A stretch of 13,527 bases of DNA from Clostridiales bacterium (GTDB taxonomy: Bacteria > Bacillota > Clostridia > Oscillospirales > Acutalibacteraceae). The stretch is taken from the NCBI GenBank assembly GCA_019418545.1, contig DYBQ01000021.1, forward strand, positions 1 through 13,527, written 5' to 3'. The notes under the pieces were generated by a model. That model saw only the letters and a list, made by a program, of their open reading frames with translations. It had not been told where the DNA came from and ran no database searches. A program made the position numbers and the translations under genes. Position 1 is the first letter of the stretch; each line of letters begins with the position of its first letter. Shown piece by piece: positions 1 to 5,768 of this stretch.

Positions 1-253
1 ATATCAAAATTCAAAATATTCTGTTCCCTTGAAATATATTGGCAAAGAAGTGACTCTGGATGTCCGGAAGGACAACCTTTTCATCTGGTATGGGCATCAA
101 TGTATTCGTTCGCATCCATTAAGTGAAAAAGCGTTGAATTATCAACGGGATGATTCGCTTGAAATTCTTCGGTCTGACGTCTTCAAATATTTGGAAGATG
201 AAGAACTAGAGCGGTTTGTAGAGGAAAATTTAGATGCTTATGATGAATTATAA
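1..253 (+). CDS. Probable IS21-type (IstA-like) transposase, C-terminal fragment, cut by window start
   Basis: The frame is open from base 2 to the TAA at 251-253, so the gene begins outside the window; an internal TTG at 29 is not a convincing start. The visible 83 residues begin YQNSKYSVPLKYIGKEVTL and continue with an IxSHxLS segment and an acidic helical tail ending NLDAYDEL. From memory, YSVPxxYIGKxVxLxV followed by a xIxSH segment is the C-terminal beta-barrel of IS21/Mu-type integrases, and Clostridia versions end in a similar acidic NLxxYDxL tail. The DDE catalytic core would lie upstream and is not visible. IstA is normally followed by the istB ATPase gene, but here a phosphoesterase follows, its ribosome binding site overlapping this stop codon. 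It may be a remnant or a lone transposase. The family call is moderately confident. Confidence 0.55.
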   Translation, partial: YQNSKYSVPLKYIGKEVTLDVRKDNLFIWYGHQCIRSHPLSEKALNYQRDDSLEILRSDVFKYLEDEELERFVEENLDAYDEL

Positions 254-263
254 GGAGGAACTT

Positions 264-821
264 ATGTCAAAAAAGTTTTATATCGCCGACTGGCATTACG
301 GACATGCGAACATTATGGCTTATGATAATCGCCCATTCACATGGGTAGATGATATGAACAAGGCTTTGGTAGAACGATGGAACCGTGTTGTGTCCCCTGG
401 TGATATCGTATATGTGTTGGGCGATATGTTTTGGGTTCCATTTGCCGAGTCGATGCCTGTGCTCGACAGCCTGCATGGGCAAAAGTTCTTGATAAAAGGT
501 AACCATGACCGTTGTAACGATGGACGATTTCTAAAGAAATTTGTAAAGGTAATTGAGTATATGGAGGTTGAAGACGCGGATAGGAAGGTGGTCTTGTGCC
601 ACTATCCAATCCCGTGCTTTAAGAATCATTTTTACGGATGGTATCACCTCTATGGGCATGTACACAATTCGTTCGAGTTCCACATGATGGAGCATGACAA
701 GATGCTCATGCAAGAGTTATATGGGCATCCATGTCAGATGTACAACGTGGGCGCCATGATGCCTTGGATGGACTATACACCAAGGACGTTGGATGAAATC
801 GTTGCCGCTGTGTCCCGTTAA
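264..821 (+). CDS. Calcineurin-like metallophosphoesterase
   Basis: This 185-residue protein has the full metallophosphoesterase motif set in order: D9-x-H11 (ADWHYGH), GD54 (YVLGDMFW), GNHD at 79-82, H113 (LCHYP) and GHVH at 131-134. These residues bind two metal ions and hydrolyse a phosphomono- or diester. The length fits the small single-domain phage and bacterial members, and the substrate cannot be told from sequence. I chose ATG 264 because TAAGGAGG at 251-258 lies 5 bases upstream and the protein then begins at the first beta strand (KKFYIADWH); the frame stays open to 234 but that start has no ribosome binding site. The first motif has Trp where many relatives have Thr or Leu. No signal peptide is seen, so it should be cytoplasmic. 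It follows the transposase fragment and precedes a hairpin. Confidence 0.9.
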   Translation: MSKKFYIADWHYGHANIMAYDNRPFTWVDDMNKALVERWNRVVSPGDIVYVLGDMFWVPFAESMPVLDSLHGQKFLIKGNHDRCNDGRFLKKFVKVIEYMEVEDADRKVVLCHYPIPCFKNHFYGWYHLYGHVHNSFEFHMMEHDKMLMQELYGHPCQMYNVGAMMPWMDYTPRTLDEIVAAVSR

Positions 822-830
822 GTGAAATTA

Positions 831-882
831 GGTATCCAGTATACATACTTTCGCAGGTATGAATACTTAACTGGAGGATACC
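831..882 (+). promoter_or_regulatory. Long imperfect hairpin overlapping the next gene's ribosome binding site
   Basis: GGTATCC (831-837) pairs with GGATACC (876-882). Inside it AGTAT (838-842) pairs with ATACT (863-867) and CATAC (844-848) with GTATG (857-861), separated by one A-A mismatch and closed by an 8-base loop (849-856). That gives 17 base pairs, with one 8-base bulge on the 3' side (868-875). The Shine-Dalgarno GGAGG of the following GTG-start frame is at 873-877, half in the bulge and half in the outer stem, so folding should reduce initiation at 886. No T-run follows, so it is unlikely to be a terminator. As DNA it could also be a recombination or insertion site. Confidence 0.6.
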
Positions 883-885
883 ATA

Positions 886-1065
886 GTGGCAGAAAAGTTA
901 GATAAACAAAAGCAAATAAAAGATGCTTTTGAAAATCGTGTGGATGTGGAATACATTCCACCAAAAGCTAAGCAACAGGAAGGTGAAGATGAGCACAGGA
1001 TTCTACGTGTTGCACCATACTGCAGAGTAGTTGTCGATACAGATGGTCGAGCGATTAGCTCGTGA
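886..1065 (+). pseudogene. Truncated N-terminus of a probable serine recombinase
   Basis: A GTG at 886, 8 bases after GGAGG (873-877), opens a 59-residue frame: MAEKLDKQKQIKDAF, a linker with YIPPK, then RILRVAPYCRVVVDTDGRAI and a TGA stop. Large serine recombinases of Firmicutes typically carry a short leader with YIP, then LRVAAYCRVSTD, where the Ser is the catalytic nucleophile. Here the match reaches VAPYCRV, but Ser-Thr is replaced by Val-Val and the frame stops just as the conserved part begins, so this is most likely a dead fragment. The rest of the catalytic domain and the DNA-binding half are not visible in the following 120 bases. Alternatively it is a real small protein of unknown role, since start and ribosome binding site are intact. 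The recombinase reading rests on about 15 residues and is moderately confident. Confidence 0.5.
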
Positions 1066-1160
1066 TTTCTGAACCTGTTGACAAAAAAGAACCGTGGAAA
1101 ACGCATGTGGCACAGTTACTTTTGGGGTGCTTGATGCCGTGTAGTAATGCATCTCTATAA
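1062..1160 (+). CDS. Small overlapping frame, 32 residues, doubtful
   Basis: A GTG at 1062 overlaps the TGA of the preceding frame (GTGA) and opens 32 codons in the -1 frame, reading MISEPVDKKEPWKTHVAQLL before ending at TAA 1160. The composition (EPVDKKEPW) looks coding, but there is no clear ribosome binding site and I recognise no family. It may be translated by coupling to the upstream frame, be the out-of-frame continuation of the same broken gene, or be chance. Confidence 0.22.
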   Translation: MISEPVDKKEPWKTHVAQLLLGCLMPCSNASL

Positions 1161-1184
1161 GAAAAAATGAGGACGGTGATTCCA

Positions 1185-2402
1185 ATGATTTATCTTGATT
1201 CTGCGGCGACCACAAGAATTGCGCCGGAGGTTCTCAACGCAATGATGCCGTACCTGACGGACGAATATGGGAACGCCGGCACGCTGTACCAGCTTGGAAA
1301 GTCTGCTGCCGCCGCAGTTCAACACGCCAGAGAGCAGACAGCAGGTTTGTTTAACTGTACACCGGAGCATGTGATTTTTACATCCGGTGGAAGTGAAAGC
1401 AACAACACAGTGTTCCAAGGGCTTCGACACAAGCTGTCCGAGCTTGGCAAGAAACACATTGTTGTTTCAGCAATTGAGCATGACTCCGTTCTTCGGGCTG
1501 CAGAAATGTTGACCAAAGACGAGTTTTATATCACTTATGTTCGGCCAAACGAGAAAGGCGTAGTTACAGCAGACGCTGTTGAGGCTGCAATCCGGGAAGA
1601 TACTGGGCTGGTTTCCGTGATGTATGTAAACAATGAGACCGGTGCGGTCAACAATATCCATGCAATCGGGCAGATTTGCAAAATCCATTCCGCTCTTTTT
1701 CATACCGACTGCGTGCAGGCCGCAGGGCAGTTTCCGATTGATGTTGATGCGGACTATATAGATTTCGCATCCGTATCATCTCATAAGCTGTACGGCCCCA
1801 AGGGTGTCGGTGCTTTGTATGTGAGAGATAGGAATTTTTCTCCCCTCATTTCCGGTGGGGCAGAACAGGAATTCGGATTACGCGGCGGCACCGAAAACGT
1901 GTATGGCATTGTAGGATTCGGAAAAGCATGTGAGCTGGCAAAAGAAAACCTCAGAGAAAACAACATCCAGCTTTCTATTCTAAAGCAGAAATTCTATACG
2001 CAGCTTATGAACGAGCTGCAGGAGCTTGGTATCGGACGCGAATCTGTTCGTGTTAACGGCAGGCCGGTTATTGAGAGTGGGAAGACATTGAATCTATGTT
2101 TCAGCGGTGTTGATGCAGAGACAATGTTGCTGATGTTAAACACAAAGGGTGTTTATGTTTCTGCCGGCTCCGCCTGCAGCAGCCATGAGGCAAAGCCGAG
2201 CCATGTGCTTCTTGCGATAGGGCTTACGCCGGAAGAGGCAAGAAGTTCTCTGCGGTTTTCTTTTTCAAAATATAATACAGATAACGAAATGGAATGTGCG
2301 GCGCAGATTATTGCGTCGTGCATTTTTGCATTACAGCGAATTGCAAGGGAGGTTCCTGATGAAAACATGGAGGATTCCAGTGACTTGGGAGATGTGCGGT
2401 GA
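1185..2402 (+). CDS. Cysteine desulfurase, NifS/IscS type
   Basis: This PLP enzyme of the class V aminotransferase fold converts cysteine to alanine and passes the sulfur, as a persulfide, to acceptors for Fe-S clusters, thiolated tRNA or phosphorothioate DNA. The 405-residue protein has every key element: YLDSAATT at the N-terminus, SGGSESNN (67-74), H99 stacking on PLP (IEHDS), HTDCVQ with D175 and Q178, the PLP lysine K201 (SSHKLYGPKG), RGGTEN (233-238), and the catalytic Cys331 in the long loop SAGSACSS. ATG 1185 gives the standard MIYLD start, with AGGACGGTG at 1170-1178 as ribosome binding site; an in-frame ATG at 1167 would add six residues. The last ~22 residues lie beyond the usual fold, and the final 44 bases overlap the next gene. 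No scaffold (NifU/IscU), MnmA or Dnd partner lies nearby, so its role here is open. The family assignment is secure. Confidence 0.95.
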   Translation: MIYLDSAATTRIAPEVLNAMMPYLTDEYGNAGTLYQLGKSAAAAVQHAREQTAGLFNCTPEHVIFTSGGSESNNTVFQGLRHKLSELGKKHIVVSAIEHDSVLRAAEMLTKDEFYITYVRPNEKGVVTADAVEAAIREDTGLVSVMYVNNETGAVNNIHAIGQICKIHSALFHTDCVQAAGQFPIDVDADYIDFASVSSHKLYGPKGVGALYVRDRNFSPLISGGAEQEFGLRGGTENVYGIVGFGKACELAKENLRENNIQLSILKQKFYTQLMNELQELGIGRESVRVNGRPVIESGKTLNLCFSGVDAETMLLMLNTKGVYVSAGSACSSHEAKPSHVLLAIGLTPEEARSSLRFSFSKYNTDNEMECAAQIIASCIFALQRIAREVPDENMEDSSDLGDVR

Positions 2403-2577
2403 AGTTATCACAGAGGCTCCCACTTTGGAAGACGCAATGATTTATGCCCGTGATGATAACGGTATTTTGCCGTTACCGGATGACCGCGAATATGTGGACG
2501 GAAGCTGGCGCCTTTCCTATGACATGTCTGAGATTGAAGAAGTCAGGGAGTGCTGGAATGGCGGTCAAAAGGATTGA
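2359..2577 (+). CDS. Small conserved hypothetical protein (WEMCG / YVDGSW type)
   Basis: This 72-residue acidic protein begins MKTWRIPVTWEMCG, continues through a TLEDAMIYARDD segment and PLPDDREYVDGSW, and ends in an acidic IEEVRECW tail. It resembles small uncharacterised proteins common in phages and mobile elements of gut Firmicutes; the WEMCG, PLPDD and YVDGSW elements are the recognisable part (from memory, no search). The start is fixed by AAGGGAGG at 2345-2352, 6 bases before ATG 2359; an earlier in-frame ATG at 2296 has no such site and lies inside the desulfurase. It overlaps the desulfurase by 44 bases and is overlapped by the next gene, so the three are probably co-translated. No membrane segment or known catalytic motif is seen. 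Confidence 0.82.
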   Translation: MKTWRIPVTWEMCGEVITEAPTLEDAMIYARDDNGILPLPDDREYVDGSWRLSYDMSEIEEVRECWNGGQKD

Positions 2578-2698
2578 TAAGAAAAATAAATACCGCCCGG
2601 TTGAGATAACATACCACGGCTGTGAGTGGCGGTCGGATTCCCAAGGTAGTATCCGATATAGACGGATACGGGGCGTAAAAGAAAAGGCGGTTAAATAG
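2558..2698 (+). CDS. Small basic protein, possibly the 5' part of an interrupted Cys-containing gene
   Basis: A 46-residue lysine- and arginine-rich product starts MAVKRIDKKNKYRPVEITYH, has a single Cys in HGCEWRSDSQGS, and ends at TAG 2696. CAGGGAG at 2544-2550 precedes ATG 2558 by 7 bases. It overlaps the previous gene by 20 bases, continuing the coupled string. The frame stays open for 76 codons beyond the TAG (to 2926), beginning RCTIDGVLKLRTGHSC, which reads like a natural extension with more cysteines. The gene may therefore be a nonsense-interrupted fragment, or the UAG may be read through. I recognise no family. Confidence 0.55.
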   Translation: MAVKRIDKKNKYRPVEITYHGCEWRSDSQGSIRYRRIRGVKEKAVK

Positions 2699-3013
2699 CG
2701 TTGTACTATTGATGGCGTGCTGAAACTGCGCACAGGCCATAGCTGCACACAGATGGTAACGGCTCAGTTCTCTGCGGAGGCTGGGACAGGTGCAACGGGT
2801 GTATGTATCGGTACACCGAAATACCTTGGTAGACTAAGACGGGAAACACTAATCCCCCTGCTCCCCAATAGAAAGGCTGAAAAGAGCACGGATACACTGG
2901 ACGAAAGCGTAAATACTCGTAGCTAAGTCTGTGTTTGAATGGTAGTTCTGCGTAAAGGCAAGAGGCGAGGCTGGGAGTGGAGTCACTCATACAACATAAA
3001 AAGGGGTGCATAT
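2699..3013 (+). other. Gene-poor stretch with a probable decayed continuation of the preceding gene
   Basis: No frame here has a convincing start and ribosome binding site. Bases 2699-2746 continue the preceding frame past its TAG (RCTIDGVLKLRTGHSC). From about 2750 to the TAG at 2830-2832 the -1 frame looks more coding: it reads DGNGSVLCGGWDRCNGCMYR then YTEIPW, with three cysteines in a knuckle-like pattern. One nonsense codon plus one net frameshift would thus rebuild a roughly 90-residue Cys-rich protein. Bases 2833-3013 show only scattered short open frames and one small hairpin (GAGTG/CACTC, around 2972-2986). I see no tRNA, terminator or clear promoter in it. Confidence 0.4.
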
Positions 3014-3424
3014 ATGACAATTAAGGAAATCGAGGCGGAAATTCAGCGTCTACAAAATCTGCGTGATGAATTGAGCAAGCAAGAGATTACCGAGTTTAAG
3101 GAACATGCGCGGGATAACGTAGGCCGGTGCTTTATTGTGAACGGTAGATACGTGAAAGTTATCGGTATCCCGCAGGAACAATGGCAGTTGTCTGGCCGGC
3201 CGATTTTTAATCAGTACCAGTATCCAGCACTGTATCTTGGATACGATGAAGAGAATAACGTGATTCCGTTCTACTATGATACACTGTTTTCAGGCATCTG
3301 GGGAGATGGCCATGACCTGTTAAACAAAGAGGTTCAGGAGATTTCAAACGCCGAGTTTATGGAAGCATTCGAACAGAGGTTGCAAGAGTTCAAACAGCGA
3401 ATAGACAAAGCGAACGGGGAGTGA
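3014..3424 (+). CDS. Hypothetical protein with N-terminal coiled coil
   Basis: A 136-residue protein. The first ~35 residues (MTIKEIEAEIQRLQNLRDEL onward) form a charged helix with coiled-coil character. A probable beta-rich middle follows, with NVGRCFIVNGRYVKVIGIPQ, YQYPALYLGYD and VIPFYYDTLF, then a C-terminal acidic helix (AEFMEAFEQRLQEFKQRI). The pattern resembles uncharacterised phage and plasmid proteins of gut Firmicutes, but I cannot name a function. ATG 3014 follows AGGGGTG at about 3001-3007. The frame extends upstream to an ATG at 2939, but that extension has no ribosome binding site and is basic and low in coding character, so I reject it. The next gene starts 6 bases after its stop. 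Confidence 0.85.
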   Translation: MTIKEIEAEIQRLQNLRDELSKQEITEFKEHARDNVGRCFIVNGRYVKVIGIPQEQWQLSGRPIFNQYQYPALYLGYDEENNVIPFYYDTLFSGIWGDGHDLLNKEVQEISNAEFMEAFEQRLQEFKQRIDKANGE

Positions 3425-3430
3425 ACGACA

Positions 3431-3814
3431 ATGACGGAGTATCAAAAATATCAGCTCCAATGGATGATTAACCACGGATATTCCTTAGATGATTTGATTC
3501 AAGAACTCGCAAACATGCAGTACGATGACCCGGAGGATAGCGATAGAATCTCCACTCCAATTTCAGAACTCTATGACGAGTGGATAATGGACGTTGGATT
3601 CGGTTCTGAAATCTGGGTTTGTGAAGATGAATGGAAACAATGTGAAGCGGTTGATAAATATGCTTGTCCTCATTGTGGGAGAAAAATTGATGACGAGATT
3701 GACACTTCATTCGCTGACAATGATGGATATGGGACGCTCAAGGTGTATATGTCATGCCCATATTGCGGAGCAGACATCACATTAACCAAAAGTTTAGCTA
3801 AGGGGGAAACCTAA
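3431..3814 (+). CDS. Zinc-ribbon hypothetical protein
   Basis: A 127-residue protein with two parts. Residues 1-70 are acidic and probably helical, with WMINHGYSLDDLIQELANMQ and GFGSEIWVCEDEW. Residues 76-120 form a zinc ribbon with C79PHC82 and C109PYC112 as ligands on two knuckles. Such ribbons commonly bind nucleic acid or protein partners, but no enzymatic residue is visible. The N-terminal part recurs, from memory, in small proteins of gut Firmicute phages and mobile elements, without known function. ATG 3431 follows GGGGAGTGA at 3416-3424, which overlaps the upstream stop. Its own TAA overlaps the next ATG (TAATG, 3812-3816), indicating translational coupling. Confidence 0.88.
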   Translation: MTEYQKYQLQWMINHGYSLDDLIQELANMQYDDPEDSDRISTPISELYDEWIMDVGFGSEIWVCEDEWKQCEAVDKYACPHCGRKIDDEIDTSFADNDGYGTLKVYMSCPYCGADITLTKSLAKGET

Positions 3815-4413
3815 TGAGCTACTGGACATATATTTCTGGCATTGTTGAGGTGTGTCCAATTGGAAATACACAACCTCAAAAGCGTTATATTTTGGATACA
3901 GTTTTAGAGCATCTGCCTGTTGTGAGCGGTTCGGAGGGCAATATGAAAGTCCACGTAGTCCAGCAGTATGGACATGACAGTGCTTCGAGTTGCAATGAGT
4001 TTGATGAACCGTTGTGGCCACGGCGTGATGCTGACAACAACGGGTGGCTGGAAACACAGAGTCGTTACACACTGGTTCTTGAGGCAAGTCTGAGAGATAG
4101 AGAGTTTGATGAAACAAAACGAGAGCTAAACAAATGGTTGAACAGGCTTGCGAAACGAATATATGTTACAGATATTCTTGTGAAACTGAGTGATAGGCGC
4201 AGGACATTGGTGCTGGACAACCCTGAGCCGTATTCAGATATGACCGAACCGTTCTCATGGAATCCGGAAAGCGATGGAGAACCGGCGTGGGTTGAGTATT
4301 TGCTTTGGGATGCTGCAAAGGACTCACGTTATCCAATGAAGTTGATGTATAAGTACTATGATGACCCAGAGAACGACCGAGAAGTAGAACGGAGAATGGC
4401 GTATGAAGTGTAA
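3814..4413 (+). CDS. Hypothetical phage protein, 199 residues
   Basis: The protein begins MSYWTYISGIVEVCPIG, continues with a VVSGSEGNMKVHVVQQYGHD segment and SSCNEFDEPLW, then YTLVLEASLRDREFDET and a helix NKWLNRLAKRIYVTDILVKL. It resembles uncharacterised phage proteins that pair an MSYWTxI start with an SGSEGN motif and a beta-strand LxxxLRDR, a ferredoxin-like sandwich in my reading. The last 50 residues (after LVLDNPEP) look like a variable acidic extension ending in ENDREVERRM. AAGGGGG at 3800-3806 precedes ATG 3814 by 7 bases. It overlaps its upstream neighbour by 1 base and its downstream neighbour by 11. No signal peptide or metal motif is seen. Confidence 0.85.
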   Translation: MSYWTYISGIVEVCPIGNTQPQKRYILDTVLEHLPVVSGSEGNMKVHVVQQYGHDSASSCNEFDEPLWPRRDADNNGWLETQSRYTLVLEASLRDREFDETKRELNKWLNRLAKRIYVTDILVKLSDRRRTLVLDNPEPYSDMTEPFSWNPESDGEPAWVEYLLWDAAKDSRYPMKLMYKYYDDPENDREVERRMAYEV

Positions 4414-4633
4414 GGTCTGCAATGGTACAGGTTTTGTCGGCATCGGCCCCGGTATCCGTGGAATTAAAAAGTGTGATGTTTGCAATGGAGAAGGTGAAGT
4501 AAATGCGCCTGAACGCATTCCAAACGATGCGTGTCCAACATGCGGAACGCTATTTCCGACAGATGACAGGGCAGATTATATCCCGGTAGAAGAGATACAT
4601 TTTTGTTATTACTGCGGTGCGAGGGTAAGATGA
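4403..4633 (+). CDS. Small double zinc-finger protein (DnaJ-like CxxCxGxG plus zinc ribbon)
   Basis: In 76 residues there are four CxxC pairs. C3KVC6NGTGFV and C24DVC27NGEGEV are DnaJ central-domain type CxxCxGxG repeats; C44PTC47G and C68YYC71G form a zinc ribbon. Each group can hold one zinc ion. There is no J domain, so it is not a DnaJ co-chaperone; isolated CxxCxGxG proteins usually contact protein or nucleic acid. ATG 4403 lies 8 bases after GGAG (4391-4394) inside the preceding gene, with an 11-base overlap, so coupled translation is likely. Role unknown. Confidence 0.88.
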   Translation: MKCKVCNGTGFVGIGPGIRGIKKCDVCNGEGEVNAPERIPNDACPTCGTLFPTDDRADYIPVEEIHFCYYCGARVR

Positions 4634-4660
4634 CTACATTAGCCACAGGGAGGTGAGCCC

Positions 4661-4897
4661 ATGAAAATCTATGAAAGAGAACTGCCCCAGAAACAATATC
4701 ACTGGGCAACATCTGGATATTTTCATGTTCCGCGAAACCACAAACCCAGTCCGGGAGACCGTTACATAGGGAGATGGGCAACATGGCTAATTGACCAAGT
4801 GAGGTACAACAAAGGTGAGTTGCTGCTCTACTGCACAAAAACCTGGAACGAAAAAATGGAAACGAACGAGCGTTATATCTCTTGCAAGAAAGGTTAA
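4661..4897 (+). CDS. Hypothetical protein, 78 residues
   Basis: This basic protein begins MKIYERELPQKQYHW, contains a segment YFHVPRNHKPSPGDRYIGRW and a strand GELLLYCTKTW, and ends RYISCKKG. It is rich in aromatic residues and probably a small beta-sheet fold; I recognise no family or catalytic motif. It has the best ribosome binding site in the window, AGGGAGGTGA at 4647-4656, close to a perfect match to the 16S tail, so it may be well expressed. It is the last gene before the run that uses the TTTGGTGGTGAT initiation module. Confidence 0.8.
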   Translation: MKIYERELPQKQYHWATSGYFHVPRNHKPSPGDRYIGRWATWLIDQVRYNKGELLLYCTKTWNEKMETNERYISCKKG

Positions 4898-4912
4898 TTT
4901 GGTGGTGATGAA

Positions 4913-5137
4913 ATGAACTTTAGCGGTGTGAAGGAGATACATGCAAAGCCAAATGACGATGGCACATTTTATGTCAGAGTAACTATGGAATGTGCCGACC
5001 AAGAGCATCCACTTGGGAAAGGGAAATACAAGACACACAGCAACTGCATTTCAGAGTTCCCAAGGGCAAAGATTGAAATAGTGGCATTGGCATCAAACAA
5101 TGACGGCGAACTTCTTCGGTTTACGGCCAGCGAATAG
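4913..5137 (+). CDS. Hypothetical protein, 74 residues
   Basis: The product begins MNFSGVKEIHAKPNDDGTFY and reads as alternating strands: FYVRVTMECADQEHP, then AKIEIVALASNNDGELLRFT. I do not recognise it. It is predicted cytoplasmic, with no membrane segment or paired cysteines. It is the first gene preceded by the repeated initiation module, AATTTGGTGGTGATG at 4896-4910, with ATG at 4913. It ends at TAG 5135, followed after 6 bases by the next copy of the module, so this TAG is a credible true stop. Confidence 0.8.
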   Translation: MNFSGVKEIHAKPNDDGTFYVRVTMECADQEHPLGKGKYKTHSNCISEFPRAKIEIVALASNNDGELLRFTASE

Positions 5138-5160
5138 AAGAATAATTTGGTGGTGATGTA

Positions 5161-5397
5161 ATGAAGATTGAACTTCCATCATGTGGGTTCAAACAATGTA
5201 AGTACCAGCTCGATGGTAATTGCTCAAGCAAAATAGAGCATGAGAGATGCTCCTATATTCATGCTGTTGAAACCATAGAGACAATTATGGGAACACAGAA
5301 ATATTGCGCATTGTGTGATAATACCTCATGCAAAAATGCCAATACGAAAGATTCATGTTGTCACCCGATTTGGAACGGACTTAGCATATGCAGATAA
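5161..5397 (+). CDS. Small cysteine-rich protein (10 Cys in 78 residues)
   Basis: Cysteines lie at 8, 13, 21, 30, 49, 52, 57, 66, 67 and 77. The first four form a CxnC...GNC...ERC pattern (CGFKQCKYQLDGNC), and the second group is CALCDNTSC then DSCCHP. Two metal sites, zinc or possibly an Fe-S cluster, are plausible. The first half resembles small Cys-rich proteins of unknown function in gut phages; I cannot name it. The start at 5161 follows AATTTGGTGGTGATG (5144-5158), nearly identical to the previous gene's leader. Confidence 0.83.
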   Translation: MKIELPSCGFKQCKYQLDGNCSSKIEHERCSYIHAVETIETIMGTQKYCALCDNTSCKNANTKDSCCHPIWNGLSICR

Positions 5398-5423
5398 GAA
5401 AGAACAACTTTGGTGGTGATATA

Positions 5424-5753
5424 GTGTCCGAGCTTTGTTTGAATTGCTTCCTTGATATGTGGAAGCCAACCGCTTATGACCGTGCTCATATTGTCATGAG
5501 CAACAATAATGAATTTTGTGAAGGATGTATGGACTGCGTTCCATATGTAGACCACATTGATTCATCGGATAAGAAAACATGTGTGACCGTTGAGGATTTC
5601 ATGGGTATCGTATCTAACCTTTGGCATGAACAGAAAATCGCTTGTGTAGAATGCGGGAGCACATTTGAGCATGATGATTTGGCTTTTGTGGCTGAGACTG
5701 GTGAATGTCCATATTGCCATAAGCGAGTTTCAGAAATATGGATAAAAGATTAG
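5424..5753 (+). CDS. Protein with two zinc-binding CxxC regions
   Basis: Using GTG 5424 the product is 109 residues: MSELCLNCFLDMWKP with C5 and C8, then CEGCMDC (C32, C35, C38), a helical linker, and a C-terminal zinc ribbon C74VEC77 / C95PYC98. I chose GTG 5424 over the in-frame ATG 5388 because AACTTTGGTGGTGAT (5406-5420) sits before it exactly as the same module sits before its neighbours, because 5388 lies inside the previous gene, and because a start directly at SELCLNC matches related small proteins known to me. Function unknown. The TAG at 5751 is followed in frame, with no other stop, by five codons and the ATG of the next gene, so any readthrough would fuse the two proteins. Confidence 0.82.
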   Translation: MSELCLNCFLDMWKPTAYDRAHIVMSNNNEFCEGCMDCVPYVDHIDSSDKKTCVTVEDFMGIVSNLWHEQKIACVECGSTFEHDDLAFVAETGECPYCHKRVSEIWIKD

Positions 5754-5768
5754 TTTGGTGGTGGTGAA

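Noticed and set aside
1078..1083. Perfect -35-like TTGACA upstream of the cysteine desulfurase gene
   Set aside because: No acceptable -10 hexamer at 16-19 bases downstream (the 17-base position reads ACGCAT).
867..1215. Minus-strand open frames across the gap before the desulfurase gene
   Set aside because: No ribosome binding sites, biased low-complexity translations, and the plus strand carries the recognisable recombinase-like segment.
2717..2926. 69-residue frame starting at GTG 2717 as an independent gene
   Set aside because: No ribosome binding site; its first part looks like a continuation of the upstream frame, and its second half looks less coding than the competing -1 frame.
2939..3013. 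N-terminal extension of the 3014 gene from ATG 2939
   Set aside because: No ribosome binding site, basic non-native composition, and a good AGGGGTG site directly precedes ATG 3014.
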